5,349 bases of DNA. Source: an uncultured Asticcacaulis sp. (GTDB taxonomy: Bacteria > Pseudomonadota > Alphaproteobacteria > Caulobacterales > Caulobacteraceae). The position numbers and the translations under genes were made by a program. The first letter of the stretch is position 1; every line of letters begins with the position of its first letter. Below, in pieces: positions 1 through 4,586 of the stretch. Under the pieces are notes generated by a model, which had not been told where the DNA came from, did no database searches, and was given only the letters and a program-made list of their open reading frames with translations. The DNA lies in contig CAMLIY010000221.1 of assembly GCA_946480125.1 (NCBI GenBank), positions 1-5,349 on the forward strand, read 5' to 3'.

Positions 1-410
1 TCGGCTACGGTCATGGCAAGGCACGTGAAGTGCCGGAAGCCATCCGCAAGGCGACCGAAGAAGCCAAGAAGCAACTGATCCGCGTGCCTTTGCGCGAATC
101 CCGCACCCTGCACCACGACGGTTACGGCCGTTGGGGCGCCGGCAAGATCCAGATGCGCGCGGCCCCTCCGGGCACCGGCGTCATCGCGGGTGGTCCGATG
201 CGCGCCGTTCTCGAAACCCTCGGGATTTCGGACGTTGTCGCCAAGTCGCTCGGTTCATCGAACCCCTACAACATGGTGCGCGCCACCTTTGAAGCGCTGA
301 AGGTGCAATCCTCGCCCCGTCAGATCGCCTCGAAGCGCGGCAAGAAGGTCGGCGATCTTCTGAAGTCGCGTGCCGATGGCGCTTCGTCGCCTGACTCTCT
401 GGAGGGTTAA
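1..410 (+). CDS. rpsE: 30S ribosomal protein S5, 5'-truncated
   Basis: This is the C-terminal 135 residues of S5, a 30S protein that sits near the decoding site and contributes to translational accuracy. The frame is open from position 3, and the start codon lies upstream of the window, so the GTG at 30 is not the start. The visible part begins in the family motif [14 protein letters not shown], at the end of the N-terminal RNA-binding domain. It continues through the C-terminal domain motifs [15 protein letters not shown] and [18 protein letters not shown]. The last ~25 residues ([15 protein letters not shown]...) extend beyond where the E. coli protein ends, which is common in alphaproteobacteria. 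The stop TAA at 408-410 lies three bases before rpmD, and the rpmD Shine-Dalgarno sequence is inside the rpsE 3' end, so translation is probably coupled. The identity is very secure. Confidence 0.97.
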   Translation, partial: GYGHGKAREVPEAIRKATEEAKKQLIRVPLRESRTLHHDGYGRWGAGKIQMRAAPPGTGVIAGGPMRAVLETLGISDVVAKSLGSSNPYNMVRATFEALKVQSSPRQIASKRGKKVGDLLKSRADGASSPDSLEG

Positions 411-413
411 TCC

Positions 414-617
414 ATGGCTAAGGCTCCCGCAAAAACCGAAGCGAAGACCGTCACGGTCAAGCAAACCGGTTCCCCGATCCGCCGTACCAAGGACCAGCGC
501 GCCACGCTCGCGGGCCTCGGTCTGAACAAGATGGGCCGCGTCTCCGTACTGGAAGACACCCCCTCGGTTCGCGGCATGATCGCCAAGGTCGCCCACATGG
601 TTGCGATCGTCGAGTAA
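414..617 (+). CDS. rpmD: 50S ribosomal protein L30
   Basis: This is a complete 67-residue L30, a small component of the large ribosomal subunit. The core from about residue 11 onward ([20 protein letters not shown], then [20 protein letters not shown]) is the characteristic L30 fold sequence. A Lys/Ala-rich N-terminal tail of about 10 residues ([10 protein letters not shown]) makes it slightly longer than the ~59-residue E. coli protein. The ATG at 414 is supported by GGAGGG at 401-406, seven bases upstream, which overlaps the end of rpsE. The gene sits between rpsE and rplO as in most bacterial spc operons. A terminator-like hairpin starts only seven bases after its stop, which is unusual for an internal gene of this operon. 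Confidence 0.97.
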   Translation: MAKAPAKTEAKTVTVKQTGSPIRRTKDQRATLAGLGLNKMGRVSVLEDTPSVRGMIAKVAHMVAIVE

Positions 618-623
618 GACACC

Positions 624-660
624 AGGCCCGCGAATTCCGGTTCGCGGGCTTGCTTATTTT
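624..660 (+). terminator. Terminator-like hairpin after rpmD (first of two)
   Basis: The arms GCCCGCGAA (626-634) and TTCGCGGGC (641-649) are perfect 9-bp complements around a six-base loop. The outer bases 624-625 and 650-651 can add an A-U and a G-U pair. The tail is GCTTATTTT, a moderately T-rich run. This looks like a Rho-independent terminator or attenuator. It lies within a normally co-transcribed cluster, so partial termination is more likely than complete termination (inference). Confidence 0.7.
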
Positions 661-676
661 AGAAGCGTGCTGTAAC
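650..676 (+). promoter_or_regulatory. Candidate sigma-70-type promoter for rplO
   Basis: GCTGTAAC at 669-676 matches six of the seven specified bases of the Caulobacter housekeeping -10 consensus GCTANAWC. TTGCTT at 650-655 is a partial -35 match (TTG conserved) at an acceptable spacing of 15 bases between hexamers. A start near 682 would give a leader of about 64 bases before rplO. It overlaps the second hairpin, so the two elements may be alternative readings of the same bases. This is a weak call because the -35 is poor. Confidence 0.3.
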
Positions 677-695
677 AGGCGCGCTTCATGTTTTT
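662..695 (+). terminator. Second terminator-like hairpin upstream of rplO
   Basis: Arms 662-671 (GAAGCGTGCT) and 678-687 (GGCGCGCTTC) pair over 10 bp, including two G-U pairs, around a six-base loop (GTAACA). They are followed by ATG and then TTTTT at 691-695. It starts only about 11 bases after the first hairpin stem ends, giving two terminator-like structures in tandem before rplO. Confidence 0.55.
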
Positions 696-745
696 AAGCC
701 GAGTTGATCTGAAGGTCAGCGCAATATCATCGAAAGGCAAATCAG

Positions 746-1273
746 ATGACCAAGTTGAATGAACTCCACGACAATCCCGGCGCCGTCAAGGGCCGTATGC
801 GCGTTGGCCGGGGTCCCGGTTCGGGCAAGGGCAAGACTGCCGGTCGCGGCGTCAAGGGCCAGAAGTCCCGTTCGGGCGTCTCGCTCCTGGGCTTCGAAGG
901 TGGCCAGATGCCCCTCTACATGCGTATGCCGAAGCGTGGTTTTAACAATCCTTTCGCCCTCAAGCTCGCCGAAGTAAATCTGTGGCGTTTGCAACAGGCC
1001 ATCGACGCCGGCAAGCTCGTCGCCGGTGATATCGATGCCGCCGCCCTGATCGCCGCCGGCGTCATCCGTCGTGAACTCGACGGTGTGCGTCTTCTTGGCG
1101 AAGGTGAACTGACCGCCAAGCTCAATCTGAAGGTCTGGTCGGCGTCGGCCGGCGCCATCAAGGCTGTTGAAGCCGCCGGTGGTTCGGTTACGCAGGCGCG
1201 TATCGAGAACGAAGCCAAGCTGGCCGCTCGCCTTGAAAAGATCGCCGCTGCCAAGGCCGCCCGTAAGAGCTAA
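746..1273 (+). CDS. rplO: 50S ribosomal protein L15
   Basis: This complete 175-residue L15 is a late-assembling large-subunit protein that contacts 23S rRNA. The N-terminal Gly/Arg/Lys-rich segment (residues 18-45, including [17 protein letters not shown]) is the extended RNA-binding tail. It is followed by [18 protein letters not shown] (49-66) and the family C-terminal core [18 protein letters not shown] (113-130) with [15 protein letters not shown] (132-146). The protein exceeds the ~144 residues of E. coli because of an Ala/Lys/Glu-rich, probably helical C-terminal tail (about 150-175). The ATG at 746 fits the family N-terminus ([12 protein letters not shown]). Its Shine-Dalgarno sequence is weak (GAAAGG at 732-737, eight bases upstream). 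Hairpins flank the gene on both sides, so it may be controlled separately from rpsE-rpmD and from secY. Confidence 0.97.
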   Translation: MTKLNELHDNPGAVKGRMRVGRGPGSGKGKTAGRGVKGQKSRSGVSLLGFEGGQMPLYMRMPKRGFNNPFALKLAEVNLWRLQQAIDAGKLVAGDIDAAALIAAGVIRRELDGVRLLGEGELTAKLNLKVWSASAGAIKAVEAAGGSVTQARIENEAKLAARLEKIAAAKAARKS

Positions 1274-1327
1274 ATCCGTCTCTCAAGGCGTCGGGGTTTG
1301 CCCCGGCGCTTTTTGACTGACGGATTT
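1272..1327 (+). repeat. Inverted repeat enclosing the rplO terminator
   Basis: AAATCCGTC (1272-1280, starting within the rplO stop codon) and GACGGATTT (1319-1327) are perfect 9-bp reverse complements 38 bases apart. The rplO terminator hairpin lies between them. In RNA the two would form nested, compatible stems separated by an internal loop. The right arm overlaps a TTGACC that could act as a -35 for secY. Its role is unknown. It could stabilise the 3' end of the upstream message or act as a cruciform or operator in DNA. Confidence 0.5.
1287..1314 (+). terminator. Intrinsic terminator after rplO
   Basis: GCGTCGGGG (1288-1296) pairs with CCCCGGCGC (1301-1309) around a TTTG loop. There is one internal G-U pair and a possible extra G-U at 1287/1310. 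The run TTTTT (1310-1314) follows directly. The GC-rich stem, tetraloop and U-tract make this the most classical Rho-independent terminator in the window. It lies 14 bases after the rplO stop. Confidence 0.85.
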
Positions 1328-1354
1328 GACCTTTCGATATCTGTACCCCATATG
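1326..1354 (+). promoter_or_regulatory. Possible promoter for secY
   Basis: TTGACC at 1326-1331 matches the -35 consensus at five of six positions. The -10 at 17-base spacing would be CATATG (1349-1354), which is poor. An alternative pair, TTGGGG (1363-1368) with TGTAGC (1386-1391) inside GCTGTAGC, also has 17-base spacing and is also weak. A promoter somewhere in this gap is expected because a strong terminator precedes secY, but the sequence does not single one out. Confidence 0.25.
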
Positions 1355-1356
1355 GG
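1347..1356. promoter_or_regulatory. 10-bp perfect palindrome in the secY upstream region
   Basis: CCCATATGGG is a perfect palindrome located 113 bases before the secY start. It overlaps the weak -10 of one candidate promoter. Perfect palindromes of this size can be half of an operator, but also arise by chance, and no known regulator motif was recognised. Confidence 0.25.
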
Positions 1357-1413
1357 ATCGAGTTGGGGGCTGGGCGGAGAATCGCTGTAGCCACTGATTT
1401 CATTGCTTGGGTG

Positions 1414-1452
1414 GTCCCGCCAGCGGGATGATAACAGGGGCGGAAAACGCCC
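1414..1452 (+). other. Two small hairpins in the secY leader
   Basis: TCCCGC (1415-1420) and GCGGGA (1423-1428) can form a 5-bp stem with a CCAG loop, extendable by a G-U pair. GGGCG (1438-1442) and CGCCC (1448-1452) form a 5-bp stem with a GAAAA loop. The second stem ends eight bases before the GAGG ribosome-binding sequence, so it could influence secY translation. Both stems are short, so the call is tentative. Confidence 0.35.
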
Positions 1453-1459
1453 GCGTATT

Positions 1460-1463
1460 GAGG
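1460..1463 (+). promoter_or_regulatory. Shine-Dalgarno sequence of secY
   Basis: GAGG lies five bases before the ATG at 1469. It supports that start over the upstream in-frame TTG at 1403, which lacks a ribosome-binding site and would add 22 residues unlike SecY proteins. Confidence 0.65.
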
Positions 1464-1468
1464 ATATT

Positions 1469-2854
1469 ATGGCATCAGCCGCTGAACAACTCGCCGCCAA
1501 TATGAATTTCGGCGCCTTTTCCAAGGCGACTGATCTGCATAAGCGTCTGCTCTTTACGCTCGGCGCCCTGATCGTGTATCGCCTCGGCACCTATGTGCCT
1601 TTGCCGGGCATTAATATGGCCGCCTTTACTCAGGCCTTTTCCAGCCAGCAAAATGGCATTTTCGGCATGATGAATATGTTCGCCGGCGGGGCTGTGCAGC
1701 GCATGGCCGTGTTCGCGCTGAACCTGATGCCTTATATTTCGGCATCTATCATCATTCAGCTGATGGGCTCCGTCTATGCGCCGTGGGAAAAGCTGCGCAA
1801 GGAAGGCGGGGAAGCCGGCCGTAAACAACTCAACCAGTATACCCGCTATCTGACAGTGGCCCTGGCCCTCATCCAGTCCTTTGGTATCGCCACCGCCATG
1901 CAGACCTCAGGCCTGGTTATCCAGCCGGGTATTTTCTTTATCATTACGGCTATGGCCACTCTGACGGGCGGTACGCTTTTCCTGATGTGGCTGGGCGAGC
2001 AGATCACGTCGCGCGGTATCGGCAATGGTTCGTCCATGATCATTTTCGCAGGCATTGTCGCCGTACTGCCGTCGACCGTCGGGCGTCTGTTTTCGATGGG
2101 GGCCACAGGTGATCTAAACCCGGCTATGCTTATCCTGATCGTAGCGGTGCTGGTGGCTGCTATCATTTTCATCGTCTTCATGGAGCGCTCACAGCGTCGC
2201 TTGCTGGTGCAGTATCCTAAGCGCCAGGTCGGCAATCATATCATGGGGGGGGAATCCTCTTTCATGCCGCTGAAGGTCAATACGGCTGGCGTCATTCCGC
2301 CGATCTTCGCGTCTTCGCTTCTGCTGATGCCCACTTCGATCCTGGCCTTTATCGGCCAGAACCCCGACAAGATTCCGAGCTGGCTGCAATGGCTGCCTTC
2401 GATCAGCGCCCAGTTGACGCATGGTCATCCGGTCTTCATGATCCTGTATGCGGCCATGATCATCTTCTTCACCTTCCTGTATACCTCGCTGGTGTTCAAT
2501 CCGGACGAGACGGCCGAAAATCTGCGCAAGTATGGCGGCTTCCTGCCGGGCATCCGCCCTGGCAAGCGCACGGCGGAATATCTCGATTTCGTTCTGACAC
2601 GCATTACGGTATTGGGTGCGGCCTATATCACCATCGTCTGTCTGCTGCCGGAATTCCTGATCGCGCAGATGGGTAACAGCTTCTATTTTGGCGGCACCTC
2701 GATCCTGATCGTTGTTACCGTGACTATGGATACTGTGGCGCAAATTCAGTCACACCTGCTGGCGCATCAGTATGACGGCCTGATCAAGAAGTCCAAGCTC
2801 AAGACCGGTGGCAAGGGGGCTGCCGCCAGTCCGCGTGGAAGGATCGGCCGATGA
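1469..2854 (+). CDS. secY: Protein translocase subunit SecY
   Basis: This complete 461-residue SecY is the inner-membrane channel of the SecYEG translocon. It passes secretory proteins and inserts membrane proteins with SecA or the ribosome. About ten hydrophobic segments are visible, roughly at 27-46, 79-100, 124-143, 152-173, 188-206, 219-238, 273-296, 321-343, 377-397 and 405-425. Diagnostic stretches include the plug region GIFGMMNMFAGGA (63-75), MPYISASIIIQLM (87-99), WLGEQITSRGIGNGSS (174-189) and NTAGVIPPIFASSL (271-284). PGIRPG (360-365) lies in the cytosolic loop before segment 9, and its Arg363 corresponds to the essential Arg357 of E. coli. The basic C-terminal tail (KKSKLKTGGKG...) is cytosolic. 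The ATG at 1469 gives MASAAEQLAANMNFGAF, the usual alphaproteobacterial N-terminus. The stop overlaps the adk start as ATGA. A run of eight G residues at 2245-2252 lies in the frame without breaking it. Confidence 0.98.
   Translation: MASAAEQLAANMNFGAFSKATDLHKRLLFTLGALIVYRLGTYVPLPGINMAAFTQAFSSQQNGIFGMMNMFAGGAVQRMAVFALNLMPYISASIIIQLMGSVYAPWEKLRKEGGEAGRKQLNQYTRYLTVALALIQSFGIATAMQTSGLVIQPGIFFIITAMATLTGGTLFLMWLGEQITSRGIGNGSSMIIFAGIVAVLPSTVGRLFSMGATGDLNPAMLILIVAVLVAAIIFIVFMERSQRRLLVQYPKRQVGNHIMGGESSFMPLKVNTAGVIPPIFASSLLLMPTSILAFIGQNPDKIPSWLQWLPSISAQLTHGHPVFMILYAAMIIFFTFLYTSLVFNPDETAENLRKYGGFLPGIRPGKRTAEYLDFVLTRITVLGAAYITIVCLLPEFLIAQMGNSFYFGGTSILIVVTVTMDTVAQIQSHLLAHQYDGLIKKSKLKTGGKGAAASPRGRIGR
2837..2843 (+). 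promoter_or_regulatory. Shine-Dalgarno sequence of adk inside secY
   Basis: GGAAGGA lies seven bases before the adk ATG and within the last codons of secY. With the ATGA stop/start overlap, it implies translational coupling of the two genes. Confidence 0.75.
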
Positions 2855-3411
2855 ACATAATCCTGTTCGGCCCGCCGGCGGCAGGCAAGGGGACGCAGGC
2901 AAAGCGTCTGGTCACGACACGCGGTATGGTCCAGCTTTCGACCGGGGATATGTTGCGCGCCGCCATTAAGGCTGAAAGCGAGCTGGGGCTCAAGGTCAAG
3001 GACATCCTGGCGACGGGCGGACTGGTGTCTGACGGGATCGTCATCGACCTGATCAAGGAAAACCTGGCGGCGGCGGAAGCGGCTGGCGGCGCCATTTTCG
3101 ATGGCTTTCCGCGGACTGTCGCTCAGGCCGAAGCGCTGGATGCCATGCTGGCTGAGCGAGGCGCCAAGATCGACAAGGTGGTTCGCCTGAAGGTGGATGA
3201 GGCGGCTTTGGTGACGCGCATAGAAAAGCGTTTTGCCGAGGAAGGCCGCTCGGATGATAATCCCGAAGCTTACAAGGTGCGGCTGGCGGCTTACAACGCC
3301 CAGACCGCGCCGCTGTTGCCCTATTACGCGGCGCAAGGCAAGCTTAACGAGGTTGATGGTATGGGCGCGGTGGACGACGTTGCTGCCCGTATAGATGACG
3401 CGCTAGCTTAA
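2851..3411 (+). CDS. adk: Adenylate kinase, short-LID form
   Basis: This 186-residue cytosolic enzyme catalyses reversible ATP + AMP = 2 ADP and is essential for adenine nucleotide balance. The P-loop is GPPAAGKGT (7-15) with Lys13. The AMP-site motif STGDMLR (30-36) contains Thr31 and Arg36. The family signature IFDGFPRTVAQ (82-92) contains Arg88 and Gln92. Arg123 is also present. Arg133, Asp135 and Arg144 correspond to E. coli Arg156, Asp158 and Arg167, an offset of 23 residues. That offset shows the LID domain is shortened: the sequence goes from EKRFAEEGRSDDN straight to YKVRL without the longer LID loop. Short forms are common in alphaproteobacteria and should be active, since all catalytic arginines remain. 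The start overlaps the secY stop by four bases. The secY-adk pairing is widespread in bacteria. A gap of 330 bases with a terminator follows. Confidence 0.97.
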   Translation: MNIILFGPPAAGKGTQAKRLVTTRGMVQLSTGDMLRAAIKAESELGLKVKDILATGGLVSDGIVIDLIKENLAAAEAAGGAIFDGFPRTVAQAEALDAMLAERGAKIDKVVRLKVDEAALVTRIEKRFAEEGRSDDNPEAYKVRLAAYNAQTAPLLPYYAAQGKLNEVDGMGAVDDVAARIDDALA

Positions 3412-3443
3412 CGGCGCGTAGCTAAATGAATTGGTCTCTATTT

Positions 3444-3526
3444 CCAAATATCGCTTTAGATATTTGGCAAGGGCGACCGCCCGCCCGAGCTGTTGCGAGG
3501 TGAGCCTTCGCGGCGTTTGAGCGATC
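3444..3526. other. Structured intergenic stretch between adk and its terminator
   Basis: The stretch starts with a perfect 9-bp hairpin, CCAAATATC (3444-3452) and GATATTTGG (3459-3467), with loop GCTTTA and no T-tail. A GC-rich run follows, in which GGGCG (3471-3475) can pair with CGCCC (3482-3486). A third stem forms from 3492-3500 and 3506-3514 (GTTGCGAGG with CTTCGCGGC, including three G-U pairs) around TGAGC. ATCGCT (3450-3455) can also pair with AGCGAT (3520-3525), closing the whole unit. No open frame with a ribosome-binding site was seen. It could be a dispersed palindromic repeat, a 3' UTR structure of the adk message or a small RNA. None of these can be chosen from one copy. Confidence 0.35.
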
Positions 3527-3530
3527 TACT

Positions 3531-3570
3531 AAAAAAGCATGAGCAAAACTTGTTTTGCGCTTGCTTTTTT
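3531..3570. terminator. Bidirectional-type intrinsic terminator before the rpsM promoter
   Basis: A6 plus GCA (3531-3539) pairs with TGC plus T6 (3562-3570). After two mismatches flanking one G-C pair, GCAAAA (3543-3548) pairs with TTTTGC (3553-3558) around a CTTG loop. The T6 on the right serves + strand transcripts and the A6 on the left gives a U-tract on the minus strand. This would end the secY-adk transcript and separate it from the rpsM unit. Confidence 0.75.
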
Positions 3571-3582
3571 AAAACTAAACCA

Positions 3583-3610
3583 TTGACGGAAGCTAAAACC
3601 CTTCTATAAG
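3583..3610 (+). promoter_or_regulatory. Strong housekeeping promoter for rpsM-rpsK-rpoA
   Basis: TTGACG (3583-3588) and TATAAG (3605-3610) are separated by 16 bases and each matches the sigma-70 consensus at five of six positions. TTGACG is also the Caulobacter-type -35. Transcription should start near 3615-3618, leaving a leader of about 125 bases. GCTAAAAC at 3592-3599 matches the Caulobacter -10 consensus fully but lies too close to this -35 to pair with it. The promoter begins 12 bases after the terminator, so the alpha cluster has its own start. Confidence 0.75.
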
Positions 3611-3741
3611 AGCAGCTTCCGCGAAATCACGCGTATGGACCACGGCTGAAGGTCAAATCTTAGCCGTGTGGCATACGTGTCATCTTTCGTTTTATGAATG
3701 CGTCCCGATAGCATGGGGGCGCGTTGCAGGAGATACCTCAA
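3611..3741 (+). promoter_or_regulatory. Structured 5' leader of the rpsM transcript
   Basis: Two hairpins are visible. The first pairs 3641-3649 (CACGGCTGA) with 3660-3668 (TTAGCCGTG), 9 bp with one G-U, around a 10-base loop. Its loop contains GGTC (3651-3654), complementary to GACC (3638-3641) just upstream, so a pseudoknot or alternative pairing is possible. The second pairs 3697-3706 (AATGCGTCCC) with 3716-3725 (GGGGCGCGTT), 10 bp with two G-U pairs, and ends two bases before the AGGAG. In E. coli the alpha operon leader folds into a pseudoknot that S4 binds to repress translation. A similar feedback role here is inference from position and structure only. Confidence 0.45.
3728..3732 (+). 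promoter_or_regulatory. Shine-Dalgarno sequence of rpsM
   Basis: AGGAG lies nine bases before the GTG at 3742. It overlaps the in-frame TTG alternative at 3724, which decides the start in favour of GTG and the canonical N-terminus [10 protein letters not shown]. Confidence 0.85.
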
Positions 3742-4110
3742 GTGGCCCGTATCGCAGGCGTCAATATACCGACCAACAAGCGCGTTGTCATCGCGCTCCA
3801 ATATATCCATGGCATCGGCGCACATCACGCCGAAGAGATTGTCAAGAAGGTCGGCATCGAAGATGCGCGCCGTGTCAATCAGCTTTCGGATGCCGAAGTG
3901 CTGCAAATTCGTGAAACCATCGACCGTGACTATACGGTTGAAGGCGATCTGCGCCGTGAAGTTTCGATGAACATCAAGCGCCTGATGGACCTGGCCTGCT
4001 ATCGCGGCCTGCGTCATCGCAAGGGCCTTCCTGTGCGCGGTCAGCGTACGCACACCAATGCGCGCACGCGCAAAGGCCCGGCGAAGCCTATCGCCGGCAA
4101 GAAGAAGTAA
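3742..4110 (+). CDS. rpsM: 30S ribosomal protein S13
   Basis: This complete 122-residue S13 sits in the head of the 30S subunit, where it contacts the P-site tRNA and the bridges to 50S. The N-terminus [15 protein letters not shown] and the helix-turn-helix region [13 protein letters not shown] (21-33) are typical. The family signature [14 protein letters not shown] lies at 88-101. The basic C-terminal tail ([21 protein letters not shown], 102-122) reaches toward tRNA in solved ribosomes. The length equals that of related alphaproteobacteria as I recall it. The start is GTG, with a good AGGAG upstream, and is the only non-ATG start among the complete genes here. It is the first gene of the promoter-driven alpha cluster, following a structured leader. 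rpsK starts 14 bases after its stop. Confidence 0.97.
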   Translation: MARIAGVNIPTNKRVVIALQYIHGIGAHHAEEIVKKVGIEDARRVNQLSDAEVLQIRETIDRDYTVEGDLRREVSMNIKRLMDLACYRGLRHRKGLPVRGQRTHTNARTRKGPAKPIAGKKK

Positions 4111-4124
4111 GGAATAGCTGACCA

Positions 4125-4514
4125 ATGGCTAAAGAACCTTCCCGCGTTAAAAAGCGCGAACGCAAGAATATCACCTCGGGTGTGGCGCACGTCAACGCCT
4201 CCTTCAACAACACCATGATCACGATCACCGACGCGCAGGGCAATGCCGTGTCGTGGTCGTCGGCTGGCGCCATGGGCTTCAAGGGTTCGCGTAAGTCGAC
4301 CCCTTACGCGGCTCAGGTTGCTGCCGAAGATGCTGGCAAGAAGGCCATCGAACACGGTGTCAAGACACTGGAAGTCAGCGTCGCTGGTCCGGGTTCGGGC
4401 CGTGAGTCGGCTCTGCGCGCCTTGCAGGCGGTGGGTTTCACCATCACTACCATTCGTGATGTGACCCCGATCCCGCATAACGGCTGCCGTCCGCCGAAGC
4501 GTCGTCGCGTTTAA
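4125..4514 (+). CDS. rpsK: 30S ribosomal protein S11
   Basis: This complete 129-residue S11 is a platform protein of the 30S subunit near the E-site and the Shine-Dalgarno helix. Family motifs are [22 protein letters not shown] (19-40), [20 protein letters not shown] (45-64) and [15 protein letters not shown] (86-100). The invariant C-terminus [18 protein letters not shown] spans 112-129. The ATG at 4125 is preceded by TAAGGA (4108-4113), which overlaps the rpsM stop codon, so coupling with rpsM is likely. In E. coli rpsD follows rpsK, but here the next gene is rpoA, after a 72-base gap with a hairpin. The gene shows no anomaly. Confidence 0.98.
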   Translation: MAKEPSRVKKRERKNITSGVAHVNASFNNTMITITDAQGNAVSWSSAGAMGFKGSRKSTPYAAQVAAEDAGKKAIEHGVKTLEVSVAGPGSGRESALRALQAVGFTITTIRDVTPIPHNGCRPPKRRRV

Positions 4515-4535
4515 TTTTATTTTCCCTATTTTTCA

Positions 4536-4570
4536 GTCGCTCTGCCTGATCTGGCAGGGCGACCTTTCCT
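4536..4570 (+). terminator. Hairpin between rpsK and rpoA, weak terminator or attenuator
   Basis: GTCGCTCTGCC (4536-4546) pairs with GGCAGGGCGAC (4553-4563) over 11 bp with one G-U pair, around a TGATCT loop. The tail CTTTCCT is only weakly T-rich, while the T-rich DNA (4515-4533) lies before the stem. It is stable enough to pause polymerase, mark an RNA processing site or slow 3' decay of rpsM-rpsK. Full termination is doubtful because rpoA follows 23 bases later with no obvious promoter. Confidence 0.45.
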
Positions 4571-4586
4571 GTCTTGAGGGACGTAA

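Noticed and set aside
704..730. Promoter-like TTGATC (704-709) and TATCAT (725-730) before rplO
   Set aside because: The spacing is only 15 bases and the implied start (~737) would remove the weak rplO ribosome-binding site.
1403..1468. Upstream in-frame TTG start that would lengthen SecY by 22 residues
   Set aside because: The extra residues (charged, Arg/Asp-rich) are unlike any SecY N-terminus and come from leader hairpins. GAGG and the ATG at 1469 give the canonical start.
2189..3336. Long minus-strand open frames (184 and 189 codons) opposite secY and adk
   Set aside because: They are antisense to SecY and Adk coding sequence whose + strand translations match their families throughout, and no ribosome-binding site or recognisable motif supports them.
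3635..3711. Tiny leader reading frames in the rpsM 5' region (ATG at 3635 with 4 codons, ATG at 3694 with 5 codons)
   Set aside because: Neither has a Shine-Dalgarno sequence, and neither encodes a run of one amino acid that would suggest a leader-peptide attenuator.
3724..3741. Upstream in-frame TTG start for rpsM
   Set aside because: It overlaps the AGGAG sequence that serves the GTG at 3742, and S13 proteins begin with [10 protein letters not shown].
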